Positions 52,966 through 63,881 of a stretch of 64,000 nt of DNA are shown in pieces. Source of the DNA: Candida dubliniensis CD36 (Eukaryota; Ascomycota; Pichiomycetes; Serinales; Debaryomycetaceae). Below the pieces are notes generated by a model that was not told the origin of the DNA, did no database searches, and worked only from the letters and a program-made list of their open reading frames with translations. The translations under genes and the position numbers were made by a program. Each line of letters starts with the position of its first letter. The stretch's first letter is position 1. Location of the stretch: positions 496,001-560,000 of the forward strand of contig NC_012864.1 in NCBI RefSeq assembly GCF_000026945.1, read 5' to 3'.

Positions 52966-54663
52966 TCACTTCTTATTGATTCTTTTGCCAGTGACTTCAA
53001 AACTACCACTAGTTGGTTGCTCAAATATATAATTATTATTCGTTAAATAACGATTCACTGATACTTTGACTGTTGAAACTCCGCCAGTAGAATGGACCCC
53101 TCTACCAGTTATTATCAATACTGATCCCAATGAAGCCAGGTTCCCAAATTTCTCTAATTGACCAATTGACTGACGATGGGTCAATTCTTGATTCCACCAA
53201 TGATGAAGAATTAACGGTACCAACTCCATTGCTTCTACTACTGTAAACCCATGTAGGTCAACTGTTCCTGTTTTAAGATATCTGTCAAATAGATATTGCT
53301 CGTCATGTGAATCAAGAATAATTCTATCCGTTTGATACTCTCGTGTTGATGATGGAATAAAAGTATTATTAGAAGAATCTTTTGGCATGCCAAATTTGGA
53401 GTTTTCAATTTTGATATCAACTGGTTGTTTCTCGTTAAGGTGTCTTGATTGCTTGCTTGAAGATATTTGTGAAGACGATAGTTCTGAAATCAATTCAATT
53501 ACTTTATACACATTGCCTTGGAAAAACTCCAAAGCTTTTATTGCAAATTTTTTATTTATTGGGAGTTTTTGGCTTGATATCAGTTCAACACTATTCTTGC
53601 CGTCTTTATTTAGCGGTATTAAGCTCCATAATTCTTTTGCCTCCATTGAATTCTCATCATAACGATAGTTACTTGGTGTTGGTGTAGTTGTTGAAATTTC
53701 ATTTTGAGGTTCTTGGCCATGCAGTATTCTATTTCTAGTACTACTAGCCAAACCCATAGCTCCTCCTCGTTGTACCCTTCGATTATTCCTCGACTTGTCG
53801 TGGGTTTTAGTGGCACCACCAGAAGTGGATTCTTGTTGTTTTGTAAGCACCATAGATTTGCAATTCATAACCACGTCATACAATGTTTTATAATAATCAC
53901 CTCCATTTTTTCGTGTGTAATGCAAAACATCACTCTTATCAAGAAAAATATCATTAGAATTTGTTTGAAGAAACCGACAAACTTTGATCACTATAGAAGA
54001 TTCTTCTACCCATTCATTGTCATTCTCCCTCTGTTTCTGTGAGGCTGCAGTGGTTGTTCCTGATGATAACTCTAGCAAAGCAATTGCTGCATCTTCGATA
54101 TTACCATTATTCTCTTGTAAGATTTTTTCCACAGATTTGATTGCAATAGAGGGGAACATTACCTGCAATTCATAAACTGCATCCAGGTATAAAGACGTTC
54201 CAACTTTCATATATTTCTGGTTGTATCGTTTTGATTGTTGCAGAAGTGGTTCTTTCTGGTTATTTTTCTTTTCCTTTTCCTTTTCCTTTTCCCTGTCCTT
54301 TTCAGACTGTATTAATGCTGTGGCTTTGTCAAACAATTCTGTTACTAAATCTTCTGAATGATCAACATTCGTCGGATGATCTCGTAATTCATCAATAGTA
54401 GACATCGGAAACAACTCACATAAATTTTCAATCATTTTAATTGTTTCACTATTTATATCAGGATCATTACTACCAAGGGTATATTTCCCACCAGTTCTAT
54501 TTCTTTCATTGTCATTTTTAGTTTTCAATTCACCGTAGATTAGTTGATATATGGTTTTTCTACTTTTATCATTATTATTATTATTGGAAAAATCAAAAGT
54601 ATTAGTTACATTGGTTGTAGGATAGGATAGACCATTATTATTATAGGTTTTGTTCAATGTCAT
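52966..54663 (-). CDS. CUE2: Cue2-like CUE and SMR endonuclease of mRNA surveillance
   Basis: A 565-residue protein with two CUE-type ubiquitin-binding segments: about residues 75-118 (IKMIENLCELFPMSTIDEL) and 160-200 (DAVYELQVMFPSIAIKSVEK). A lysine/glutamate repeat lies between them (EKEKEKEKK). The C terminus is an SMR domain (TVDLHGFTVVEAMELVPLIL ... LIITGRGVHSTGGVSTVKVS). S. cerevisiae Cue2 cuts mRNA at collided ribosomes in no-go decay. The order CUE-CUE-SMR supports this call over plain SMR proteins. Confidence 0.85.
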   Translation of the reverse strand: MTLNKTYNNNGLSYPTTNVTNTFDFSNNNNNDKSRKTIYQLIYGELKTKNDNERNRTGGKYTLGSNDPDINSETIKMIENLCELFPMSTIDELRDHPTNVDHSEDLVTELFDKATALIQSEKDREKEKEKEKKNNQKEPLLQQSKRYNQKYMKVGTSLYLDAVYELQVMFPSIAIKSVEKILQENNGNIEDAAIALLELSSGTTTAASQKQRENDNEWVEESSIVIKVCRFLQTNSNDIFLDKSDVLHYTRKNGGDYYKTLYDVVMNCKSMVLTKQQESTSGGATKTHDKSRNNRRVQRGGAMGLASSTRNRILHGQEPQNEISTTTPTPSNYRYDENSMEAKELWSLIPLNKDGKNSVELISSQKLPINKKFAIKALEFFQGNVYKVIELISELSSSQISSSKQSRHLNEKQPVDIKIENSKFGMPKDSSNNTFIPSSTREYQTDRIILDSHDEQYLFDRYLKTGTVDLHGFTVVEAMELVPLILHHWWNQELTHRQSIGQLEKFGNLASLGSVLIITGRGVHSTGGVSTVKVSVNRYLTNNNYIFEQPTSGSFEVTGKRINKK

Positions 54664-54971
54664 AGTGATTTGTCATATCTTGAATAGTATTTGGAAGGGT
54701 TTAAAATATCAACAAAACATCAATAACCAAGAAAGAAAAAAAATTATTAGCTTCTCCAGATCTGAGATTTTGTCACTCAGCCACTTCATCCTTCAAAAAG
54801 ATGCACACACATCATTAGCAAACACATACAATTGCATTGTATTGCATATTTTCCATTTGTCAATGCAAAAGTTTGACATGTGATAACTTTGTTTAGCTTG
54901 TGTCTTTTTCTTACTACATTGATATGCATTAATCACATACACACAACTCTACTAATACTACTAACCAAACA

Positions 54972-56285
54972 TCAACTCATTTCTTTTTGTTTCTTCTTTT
55001 GAGTAACCACCACCGCTTTGAGTGCTGAAAACCATTTCACCATATCTTCTTCATCACGACAACAGAATCGTATTCTTTTTAGTGGAGTGATAATTAACAA
55101 ACACCATTGGTACTTTGAATTCATCGGGTCTAATTCTATAATATCTAAAATATCATTGACTGGGAAATTCTTGTAAATCAACTCCAGTAATGGCTTCGGT
55201 TGTTGAAAATCAGCATGATAATCTTCTCGTGTCTTGTAAACTGTCAAATTCATATTAGTTAAAACTAAGTAAACTCGTTTAGTATGGTTGCGATTATATT
55301 TTTTCTTTAGCACAGTCATATATCCTTGTTCTATAACTGATTCAGTTAAATCAGTGACTGGTGTTGACAGTTTGGATTTGTCTTTAGTTAGTTTAGTTTG
55401 TGGTTCGTCGCAAGACAAAGAAGGTTCAGCTTTTCTCCTTTCATCTTCTTCGTTGGGGGCATCTAATGCGTTGAACAAAGAAGATCCACGGTTCATATTA
55501 ACAGCATTACTTGGGGTAATTGGCGAATCTATGGTAGACCATACTTCGGAGCTGCAATCAGAAAACTCAGTAGAAGTATTAATTGAATCGGTTAAAGAAA
55601 TTGATCGCCTTACTTGGGCCTGTTGCTTATTTTGTATTGAATGGATTGGCAAAGTTTGTTGACTGTTTAACGGAGGCGATACTGGTGATGAAATTTGAGA
55701 GTCACGATCCTCTTCCGGATTTCGATCTGCTTCAGAACCTCTTGGCTCCCCATTTTCTTCCTTATTCTCACAATCCAAACTATCTTCTTCCTGCTGATCT
55801 AGTAGCTGTGTATCGTCTTCATTATCTTGACTATTGAAATACCCATTTAATGTATCAACCCACAGACGGAAAATGGTTTCATCGGGTGCCTTAAAATGTA
55901 ATACTTTGTTACTAGTATATAATGCAAAGTGGTTCTTGGTGTGATCAGGAATAATACTAAACGATAATAAATCCTCACCATGATAAACTTTCAATGGCTT
56001 GTGCTCTTTGGAATCTTTATAGTAGCTCAATTGACATTTTCTTAACACCACCCACTTCTTCTTCCATTGACGAGTATGGCGTGATCGTTTATACAATACG
56101 GTTGATATTAGTAACTTGTTATTGTCAAAGGTGCTAGTGGCCGAGGTGTCTATTGTGCTTGTTCGACTATAAATTTTGTTTACATCTGATTTGGGTGAAA
56201 CATTGGTAATGGTCGAGTTTTGTAGTGGTTGTGGTTGAGGTGGAATGATTGTTATGGTCCCTGTTGTTTCCAGTCTATCAACCAT
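54972..56285 (-). CDS. OPY1: Double PH-domain protein, Opy1-like
   Basis: A 437-residue protein with two pleckstrin-homology domains. The first is at about residues 60-152 (VLYKRSRHTRQWKKKWVVLR ... KAPDETIFRLWVDTLNGYF). The second is at about 318-430 (VIEQGYMTVLKKKYNRNHTK ... RDEEDMVKWFSALKAVV). The linker is acidic and serine-rich. S. cerevisiae Opy1 (328) has two PH domains, binds PI(4,5)P2 and the kinase Mss4, and confers alpha-factor resistance when overproduced. The name follows from the domain pair and is less certain than the domains. Confidence 0.75.
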   Translation of the reverse strand: MVDRLETTGTITIIPPQPQPLQNSTITNVSPKSDVNKIYSRTSTIDTSATSTFDNNKLLISTVLYKRSRHTRQWKKKWVVLRKCQLSYYKDSKEHKPLKVYHGEDLLSFSIIPDHTKNHFALYTSNKVLHFKAPDETIFRLWVDTLNGYFNSQDNEDDTQLLDQQEEDSLDCENKEENGEPRGSEADRNPEEDRDSQISSPVSPPLNSQQTLPIHSIQNKQQAQVRRSISLTDSINTSTEFSDCSSEVWSTIDSPITPSNAVNMNRGSSLFNALDAPNEEDERRKAEPSLSCDEPQTKLTKDKSKLSTPVTDLTESVIEQGYMTVLKKKYNRNHTKRVYLVLTNMNLTVYKTREDYHADFQQPKPLLELIYKNFPVNDILDIIELDPMNSKYQWCLLIITPLKRIRFCCRDEEDMVKWFSALKAVVVTQKKKQKEMS

Positions 56286-58836
56286 CTTGATTCAAAGATT
56301 GTAAATCTCAAACTGAAAAACTAAATTCAAAGATAAAACTTATTTTTCAATAATAATTGGTCTTAAAAGAAGGATATGTCAAAGTATGTTGTGTTTGTCT
56401 TATTAAAAAAAACAGAAAGAAGGTAATAAGATATGGTAATATTTAAGAGGAGGGGGGGTGAAAAGGGACTAAAAAGAAGAAAAAAAAAATTTTCTTTTCT
56501 TTTTCACTTTTTAATCTTTGGTTCCTAACTTTTGGTGTGATTTCTACACTGTATTTATTTTTTTGGTCCTCCCCCCAAAAGGAGAATTAAACAATTTGAT
56601 TTACTTTATTACTAGGATTTGTGGTTAGGAGTAAGATTATGCACGGTAGGCGAATTGCACTAGTTTAAAAAGAAAGCTGGCTAAATAGAACGCTCTACAA
56701 CGATATGGAACTTTACTAGGTGACAACGATCATCAAATGTTAAAATACATCAAAGAGTGGGAAAGGAGTGAGAAGGAAACCGTACAGTTTATACATTGAA
56801 TTGAGAAATCCATGAAGAGTAATATCAAAATAGGGGTAACAACAATATAATACTGCTGTTGGTAGTGAAGTCAACGAGTAAAACAAAACAAAAAAAATAA
56901 ATCGTCTTGTCAAGTTGGCCTAGTTCAAACATCAATTATTCAATCCTCTTTGATAAATATCTACCATCATTGCAAAAATGATGTAATTCAGCAATCACTA
57001 GGCGATTAAACTAATCCTTGTGGCTAATTCAGAAACAGAAGCAACACCACAAACCATAGAGACGTGGCTGAGAAACATGACGACTAAATTTGTGGAATTC
57101 CTCTTTCCTATTTAGGTAAAGCTAAGTGGGTGTTTATAAACACAATAAAAGAACATGGCCGCGAACGGTGGCGGATGGAGGAAAGAATGGCTGACGCAAA
57201 CTGAACAAAACAGGGCTTCATTTATTCAGTTTAGTTAGTTGAGTGTAAGGACAGATAACTAATACTGCAACCAAGGAGTAACACCCTCATCAATTGTCAT
57301 ATGCAAAGTCTCTAGACAGACTCTCCCCTGGGAGACAACGCCTAGTTGAATTGGCATGACGATGATTTATCCAGATGCATAGAAATTAAAGTTTCATTTT
57401 CTAGACTAATTTGATAAGAAATCTGAATGCGAGTGTATTCCTCTGTAGAGAATTATCCTGACATTATCTTAATTCAAGATTATGTGTCGCAACGTGCTTT
57501 TCTATACTTGAAACTATCAAAGTCCCAAAAATGCAAATGTTGGTTTTCAAATCAGGAAGAACATGTTTGTAATAACAGATAACAGCAATTATATGTTATC
57601 GGATTATTTTGGCATTGCTTTCGGATTTATTTTACGGCCAGGAAGCCACAGATATAGGTACACAAAGCAAGACACTATTAGAAGATCCATAAGTAGGTTG
57701 GCTCGAGGATTATACACAATAGCAATTGTTCTTTCAATGGATTGCTGAATAGTACGTGAAATTTATTCTTAGAATCGTCACATTTAGACTACTCTAGTTG
57801 CTACTGCATCATTTACATTATTGTTTAAACAAGTCGAAACAAAAAAAAAAAAAAAAGACTAAATTGATACTTTTAAATGTCATACGTTTTTATGTCGGGT
57901 TTCACCCATTAATGGAGGTGTACCTACATTTTCTCCATTCTCTTTATTCCGGTGGCGTAATTTGGTACTGGATGACACTATCTTCATAAGTGGTACTAAC
58001 AACCAATCATGTAATGTCTAATTGCAATGTGAGCCCATGGGCATGTCCATAGATGATCAGTGAAGACAAACTCCGGTGGGGAAGAAAAGAATAAATTATC
58101 CATAGCAACTATATCGTAAACAAGGTACTAAAGTTTGTATTACTTGGCAAGGTAATTCTCGTCACAATTAGTTACTTTTTCGCTGTGTCTCTCTCGGGTC
58201 GACTGAACTTTGAAATTACCAAATTGAGTAGTTAGTATTAGATCGACCTATCTTTTGTTTAAAAGTTAGCTCTATACAATTTACAAGTTGGCTCGGTGCA
58301 TTATTATCATATACAAAATGAGATCGACTTCTCTGACAATAACGACAAAGAATAACATAGCCAATGGCACGATATTCCTTTTACAAGTTATAAACCGAGA
58401 TTATTTATTTGACTTGTATTTATCGAAGAATATGATTTATGACGTCAAACAAAGGGTAGAATTTTCTTTTGTAGTTTCTTATTATTATTACTTGGACACG
58501 AATACACGCAACATACATACAACGCAGACACGCACACACACCGACCGACACTCATATATACACACACATACCAAATATTACACAAAAGCAACAATTAAGA
58601 CAATTTCCTGAATCAAAAATCAAATTCATCATACGTAATTGATTTCTCATTTGTTTCAATCTATTCTCTTATTGTTCTCCGTCCCCCTCCACTTCCTCCA
58701 CCTCTTCCACAAATATAAATATAAGTTAAGTTGCCCTTTTCTCTTGGTTTCTTTTTTCTTTTTTTTTACCTTATTAATTTCCTAGTTTATACATAAATTT
58801 TCAATACTCAGAATAACTTTACATAAACGCGCAATC
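56286..58836. other. 2.55 kb divergent intergenic region, OPY1-like and HAD hydrolase genes
   Basis: AT-rich. Holds an A run at about 57840-57856, a G-rich run (56451-56458) and a CA/TA-rich stretch (58500-58580). A C/D-snoRNA-like pattern at about 57351-57430 was judged too weak. No tRNA was seen. Confidence 0.4.
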
Positions 58837-60630
58837 ATGACTAAAGAACAATCAAATAATGATTCAAAGAACTCCGTTATCGTTGAAGAAGACGGTGGTG
58901 CTCAATTTCAATCGTATTTGAACAACGATGGTATTGATGAATTGACTCCGCTGGTTAGAAAACACAGAGTTTCATCCTTATCATTGTCTGATTTAAACCA
59001 ATGGCAAACTGGGTTAACTAAATTGTCTTCCTCAACTTCACTTTCCAAGAAAAACTCATCATCAGCAAACTTGAAAAAAGTGGATTCATTGGCTAAATTA
59101 TCAAGAAACGCATCAATAATCAAACGTAAGAAGAAGGAAATCATTGACCATGAGCGTGTTGCTTCATATGCCTTTTGTTTTGATATTGATGGGGTCATAT
59201 TGAGAGGTCCAGATACCATTCCTCAAGCAGTGGAAGCAATGAAACTTTTAAATGGTGAAAACAAGTATCATATTAAGGTGCCTTCGATATTTGTCACTAA
59301 TGGTGGAGGAAAACCAGAACAACAGCGTGCTGATGATTTATCCAAGAGGTTAAACTGCACAATTACCAAAGAACAAATCATTCAAGGGCATACACCAATG
59401 AAGGATTTAGTTGATGTCTATAAAAATGTGTTGGTTGTTGGTGGTGTTGGTAATGTGTGTCGTAACGTTGCTGAATCTTATGGGTTCAAAAATGTTTTCA
59501 CACCATTAGATATTATGAAATGGAACCCTGCAGTCTCTCCTTATCATGATTTAACTGAAGAAGAGAGAGTGTGTACCAGAGATGTTGATTTCAGCAAGAT
59601 TCCAATTGATGCAATTATGGTGTTTGCTGATTCAAGAAATTGGGCTGCTGATCAACAAATTATTTTGGAATTGTTATTATCAGTGAATGGGGTGATGGGT
59701 ACTCAATCAAAGACTTTTGATGAAGGTCCACAAATTTATTTTGCCCATTCCGATTTCATTTGGGCTACCAATTATAATTTGTCAAGATATGGTATGGGTG
59801 CATTGCAAGTTTCAATTGCTGCATTATACCGCGAACACACTGGTAAAGAATTGAAAGTGAACCGTTTCGGGAAACCACAAAAGGGTACATTTAAGTTTGC
59901 TAATAAAGTGTTGAGTCATTGGAGAAAAGGGGTTTTGGATGAACATTTGAAGAAATTATCCGTCAACGATCCAAATGCCAATGACGCCGATATTTTGATC
60001 AATGAAGATGGAGAAGAAATTATTAATCAATCTAAATTGGAAAATTACAATTGGTCAGACAGTGAGGATGAAGAAGACCAAGAAGATGAAGAAGGTAATG
60101 GATGTTCTACCACAAATACGGCTCTAAAAAATGTCAGTAAAATCGCTGACGTTGGGAAGCCAGATAAGATTACTTTGGAATTACCACCAGCTTCCACAGT
60201 TTATTTTGTTGGTGATACCCCAGAATCCGATATCAGATTTGCTAATTCCCATGATGCATCTTGGCATTCAATTTTAGTTAAAACTGGTGTTTATCAAGAG
60301 GGAACTGAACCAAAATATAAACCTAAACATTTGTGTAATGACGTTTTGGAAGCAGTCAAATATGCCATTGAAAGAGAGCATGCGAAAGAATTGGCCGAAT
60401 GGAATGAAACTGCACAAGATGCTAATGACGACGATAAAGGTTCGAGATTAAACTTTGCTGATTTGGTTATGACACCAAGCGAAAAGAAGGAAAGTGATAA
60501 AAACGGAAAGAAACCTGCATCTGCTGTCTCTACTTCTAAATCAAGTATAGCAGAAGCAGAAGAAGTCGAAGTGCCTGATATTTTAGCTGCTCAAATAGAA
60601 AAACTTAAAGATGTTAGTGTTTCCAAATAA
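58837..60630 (+). CDS. HAD-superfamily class IIA hydrolase, YKR070W/CECR5 type
   Basis: A 597-residue protein. HAD motif I is FDIDGVILRG with D116 and D118. Motif II is in PSIFVTNGGGK. Motif IV is VGDTPESDIRFANSHDASWH near D460. The class IIA cap lies between. The family (S. cerevisiae YKR070W, human CECR5/HDHD5) is mitochondrial with no settled substrate. This copy is much longer than YKR070W (352). It has a serine-rich, basic N-terminal extension of about 105 residues, an acidic insert (SDSEDEEDQEDEEGNG) and an extra charged C-terminal tail. No obvious mitochondrial presequence is seen, so location is open. Confidence 0.88.
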   Translation: MTKEQSNNDSKNSVIVEEDGGAQFQSYLNNDGIDELTPLVRKHRVSSLSLSDLNQWQTGLTKLSSSTSLSKKNSSSANLKKVDSLAKLSRNASIIKRKKKEIIDHERVASYAFCFDIDGVILRGPDTIPQAVEAMKLLNGENKYHIKVPSIFVTNGGGKPEQQRADDLSKRLNCTITKEQIIQGHTPMKDLVDVYKNVLVVGGVGNVCRNVAESYGFKNVFTPLDIMKWNPAVSPYHDLTEEERVCTRDVDFSKIPIDAIMVFADSRNWAADQQIILELLLSVNGVMGTQSKTFDEGPQIYFAHSDFIWATNYNLSRYGMGALQVSIAALYREHTGKELKVNRFGKPQKGTFKFANKVLSHWRKGVLDEHLKKLSVNDPNANDADILINEDGEEIINQSKLENYNWSDSEDEEDQEDEEGNGCSTTNTALKNVSKIADVGKPDKITLELPPASTVYFVGDTPESDIRFANSHDASWHSILVKTGVYQEGTEPKYKPKHLCNDVLEAVKYAIEREHAKELAEWNETAQDANDDDKGSRLNFADLVMTPSEKKESDKNGKKPASAVSTSKSSIAEAEEVEVPDILAAQIEKLKDVSVSK

Positions 60631-60900
60631 GAGTGTATATAATAAGTACAGATAGATTTGTTTAAATAGGTTGTTATTGTATTCATGTTATGTATATGTT
60701 TATTTTGGTTGAGCCTCTTACCTGAAGAAATTCTCTTATTAATTAGATTGGTCGATTAGTCTTTTATTGATTAAGCAACTACAAGTATTTCACAACAATC
60801 CATTAGGAGAGCAGTTTATTATATTAGACTGGTACTGCAACCAACAAGCATAGCACCAGTAAATAGTATACACTTATATTTCCAATTTCAACTAGCACAT

Positions 60901-61800
60901 TTATGCCCTTCTTTGTTTTATCTTAGTGAGGATTACCCAATACCAAGGTGGCAATAATAACCAAATTAATCCTTCTCTGATAATATCGAATTTCATAATT
61001 CCGTGTCGACTTAACAATTTTTGTTTCAATAATCTTCTTCTATCATTGGAGTCATAATGAATTGACGATACAAAGACATCTCTTAGCATCCACCAAAAAT
61101 GTCCCAACCCGGTAGCCACAATATAAGTCCATACTAATGGTGAATTGAAAATATTATTAATATCTAAAAGACCACCACTAGTGTTTAATATGATAGTGAC
61201 TATTGCCACTAACCACGGATAGTAGGATTTCTTTATACTGAATAACCCCACAACATTGATTTGTTCATTAGGAGTCTTTTGTGAGTCAACATAAATAAGC
61301 AAATGGGATAATATTTGTCCTAAATTAAGTATAGTAAATTGCAATCTATAATGAATTAAACAAGCAACAACTATTATGGATAAACAAATTTGACCCACAT
61401 AATATAAAAAATCAATCGACTTATTACGATCAATGAAGCTCCTCAATAATTCCAATTGCAGGATTTGACCTTGTCCTTGGTCTCGGGCATTTCTGTGATT
61501 TTGGTTGAATTGATCAATTATACGAGTTGGGAAAAGGGATAATTCTGTTGTGAATCTCGATTCTAATTGTCCACAAGAACTGGCAGCATAAAACACTTCT
61601 AGAAATAGTTCAATTGATAAAGGTCTAAATGTACAAAATGATGTTAACAATCGCCATGGTTCTGTAGTCAATGCTTTGTCGGGAAAGAATAACAAATTAA
61701 CCAACTTAAGTCGGTTGGCTGAAATCAAAGTTGCCGTTGACAATATTGCTATACACCAACCTTTGGTTATAGGTGGTAAATTGGGTAAAATGACATCCAT
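60901..61800 (-). CDS. DER1: Derlin-family ER membrane protein
   Basis: A 299-residue polytopic membrane protein of the rhomboid-pseudoprotease Derlin family. Typical blocks are the N-terminal PPITKGWCIAIL, the WR motif TTEPWRLLTSFCTFRPLSIE and the C-terminal GLGHFWWMLRDVF. About six hydrophobic segments are present and no catalytic serine is evident. Derlins form the retrotranslocation route in ER-associated degradation with Hrd1 or Dfm1/Cdc48. The protein lacks an obvious C-terminal SHP (Cdc48-binding) box, so I favour a Der1-like over Dfm1-like role. Length is intermediate between yeast Der1 (211) and Dfm1 (341). Confidence 0.8.
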   Translation of the reverse strand: MDVILPNLPPITKGWCIAILSTATLISANRLKLVNLLFFPDKALTTEPWRLLTSFCTFRPLSIELFLEVFYAASSCGQLESRFTTELSLFPTRIIDQFNQNHRNARDQGQGQILQLELLRSFIDRNKSIDFLYYVGQICLSIIVVACLIHYRLQFTILNLGQILSHLLIYVDSQKTPNEQINVVGLFSIKKSYYPWLVAIVTIILNTSGGLLDINNIFNSPLVWTYIVATGLGHFWWMLRDVFVSSIHYDSNDRRRLLKQKLLSRHGIMKFDIIREGLIWLLLPPWYWVILTKIKQRRA

Positions 61801-62346
61801 GAAGAATTAAGTGGTAAATGCGATTATTATTAAATGGTAGATAAACAAGTATGTGTGGTTTACTTCAATCACTTTGTTCAAACCACGTATTCAAGAGAAC
61901 TTTCAGGTATAAAAAAGTAAAAACAATTGACGTGTGAGTTTAATCAAGTGACACTTTGAAAAAATCTTGGACGCAATGAAACGAGCAAAATGGGACGAGT
62001 TTCGTGGTAGCTCTAATTGTATGGAATGGACAGAACAAAGTCTGTTGTAATCAACCTTTTAGAAAGTAAAAGGGGTAGTACAAGTTCTGCATAAAGACTT
62101 CTCAGAATATTCAGCTTATCCCAAGTTGTAACTTGATTCCAATACATGAATTTTACAAGGATTTTTTGTATTCTATTCACCACTCTCAGGTTTAGTCAGG
62201 TTCAAGTTTTGCGAATAACTTGCGAAAAGTCCAACCTAGCTTGAACTTATGGGATTGTCAAACTAATTAACAGCACAATTTAGGGATACCCTCTAGCACC
62301 AATTAGCCAGTGATATATATAAATACATACGCCTATTAGAAGGAGA
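61801..62346. other. Divergent promoter region, Derlin and thioesterase genes
   Basis: About 545 bases with no gene, tract or recognised element. Confidence 0.35.
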
Positions 62347-63249
62347 ATGGCCCTTGACATTGGTACCAATAGAACAAGCACACCGAGGGGTCGTGTAATA
62401 ATTATAATTCTGGCAGCGATATTTCTCATCGTTGGTATTGTCTTCCAGCAACATTCATTTAATAACTCCACAATAGTACCTCCAATTCAAAGCAAACACC
62501 AAAGTGCTGCAAACAATCCACTTTCAACAGAGTTTACAGAAATACCAGAAGCAATGAGTGTATCAGCTATTAGAATTCCTGCCAACGGATCCCTGGCCAA
62601 AGCAGCAGTGATTTTTCTCCACGGATTAGGTGATAGTGGAGATGGATGGTCTTGGTTACCTCAATTGGTTGGCCAATCTAAATTAATCCACGAACCAATC
62701 AATTATGTATTTCCAAACGCACCAAAAATCCCTGTTACAATAAATAATGGGTTTGCCATGCCAGCGTGGTTTGATATTTATGAGCTTGGTAACCCTCATG
62801 CCAGACAAGATGTCGCGGGGTTTTTTAAATCATGTGAAGTCTTGAAAGAGTTTATACTTGAACAACATAACCAATTCAACATCCCATTAGAAAAAATAGT
62901 TATTGGTGGGTTTTCTCAAGGTGCAGCTATTTCATTGGCAACATTAGCTCTTTTGGATATCAAAATTGGTGGTTGTGTTGCTTTATCGGGATTTTGTCCC
63001 GTTAAAAATGAAATCACCGATCGTTACAATAAAAACCCAGGAGTCAATTTTGATACCCCAATTTTCCAAGGACATGGTACGGTTGATCCTGTGATTAATT
63101 ACGATTATGGTAAGCAAACCAGTGAATTGTACAAGCAATTGGGATTCAAGAATTTGAAATTCAATACTTATACAGGGGTGGCCCATAGTGCCAGTGAAGA
63201 AGAATTGGCCGATGTTATTAAGTTTATTAAAAATGTTGTAGAGAAATAG
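62347..63249 (+). CDS. Acyl-protein thioesterase 1-like, with N-terminal membrane anchor
   Basis: A 300-residue serine hydrolase. The catalytic core starts near residue 72 (SAIRIPANGSLAKAAVIFLH, then GLGDSGDGWSWLPQL). The nucleophile is S190 in GGFSQGAA. The acid lies in HGTVDPV and the histidine in GVAHSASEE. It belongs to the APT1/lysophospholipase family that removes palmitate from proteins. Unlike most APT1 proteins (about 227 residues, soluble), the first 70 residues contain a hydrophobic segment at about 17-34 (VIIIILAAIFLIVGIVF), suggesting a type II membrane anchor. A second in-frame ATG at 62554 would give a normal-length 231-residue soluble form. Confidence 0.9.
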   Translation: MALDIGTNRTSTPRGRVIIIILAAIFLIVGIVFQQHSFNNSTIVPPIQSKHQSAANNPLSTEFTEIPEAMSVSAIRIPANGSLAKAAVIFLHGLGDSGDGWSWLPQLVGQSKLIHEPINYVFPNAPKIPVTINNGFAMPAWFDIYELGNPHARQDVAGFFKSCEVLKEFILEQHNQFNIPLEKIVIGGFSQGAAISLATLALLDIKIGGCVALSGFCPVKNEITDRYNKNPGVNFDTPIFQGHGTVDPVINYDYGKQTSELYKQLGFKNLKFNTYTGVAHSASEEELADVIKFIKNVVEK

Positions 63250-63270
63250 AGGAGAATTGAGATTTTTTCA

Positions 63271-63294
63271 ATATATATATATATATATATATAT
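63271..63294 (+). repeat. (AT)12 dinucleotide repeat
   Basis: Twelve AT units just 3' of the thioesterase gene, between converging genes. Confidence 0.9.
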
Positions 63295-63356
63295 AGTCAT
63301 TGTTTGTGTTAAATAAACCTTTCCAAATATGCCTATACGTAAACTGTTTCGCATTC

Positions 63357-63881
63357 TTAAGAAGATGACGACTGTTCACACTTTTCCTGTAAAGTTTCAA
63401 ACAAAAACTCGCTGAATACTGGTAATCCAGTCTTCCCACTACATATTTGATACATTTCATTTTTTTGATAACTATTTGGAATCATGCTACCCTTATCATC
63501 AACTTGCACATAACCAAAGACATCTTCGATATAGGGTGTCCTAGCATAGCGTGGGATTTCTCTCATATCATATATAGGCATAAACGAACTAGCATTAGTA
63601 CTAGCTTCCATTATATATGTGAAATCATCATGAATATTATCTTGTAATGTGAAGTCCAATAATTTGATAAATTCATTATTAGCTTTAAAGTCTGCCGCTG
63701 TAGGGTTTAATGACAAAGAAGTTCCCATATGCAACGCCAGTGGTGATTTCGATAGAGAAAACTTGTACAATTGTGGAACTAGCGTGTCTTCATGAATATA
63801 TATCTGTGGATTGCGAGCATATTTCGATAAGTTACGAAATTGAACTAATTGACGTCTTGACTGGATGATCGATCTGAACAT
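63357..63881 (-). CDS. Conserved-looking hypothetical, probably mitochondrial
   Basis: A 174-residue protein I do not recognise. The N terminus (MFRSIIQSRRQLVQFRNLSK) is basic, amphipathic and free of acidic residues, as in mitochondrial presequences. The rest is mixed alpha/beta with tyrosine-rich, structured segments (YIHEDTLVPQLYKFSLSKSP; MPIYDMREIPRYARTPYIED), so a folded domain is likely. The tail ends in serines. The frame is open to 63980, but that part encodes T-rich and hydrophobic spacer without ATG; the ATG at 63881 is used. It converges on the thioesterase gene. Confidence 0.7.
   Translation of the reverse strand: MFRSIIQSRRQLVQFRNLSKYARNPQIYIHEDTLVPQLYKFSLSKSPLALHMGTSLSLNPTAADFKANNEFIKLLDFTLQDNIHDDFTYIMEASTNASSFMPIYDMREIPRYARTPYIEDVFGYVQVDDKGSMIPNSYQKNEMYQICSGKTGLPVFSEFLFETLQEKCEQSSSS

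Noticed and set aside
57351..57430. Possible C/D-box snoRNA (CGATGAT ... CTGA with GCAT/ATGC ends)
   Set aside because: The C box has a mismatch and the terminal stem is only four pairs. The C'-like element is too close to D. Small-RNA sequencing would decide.
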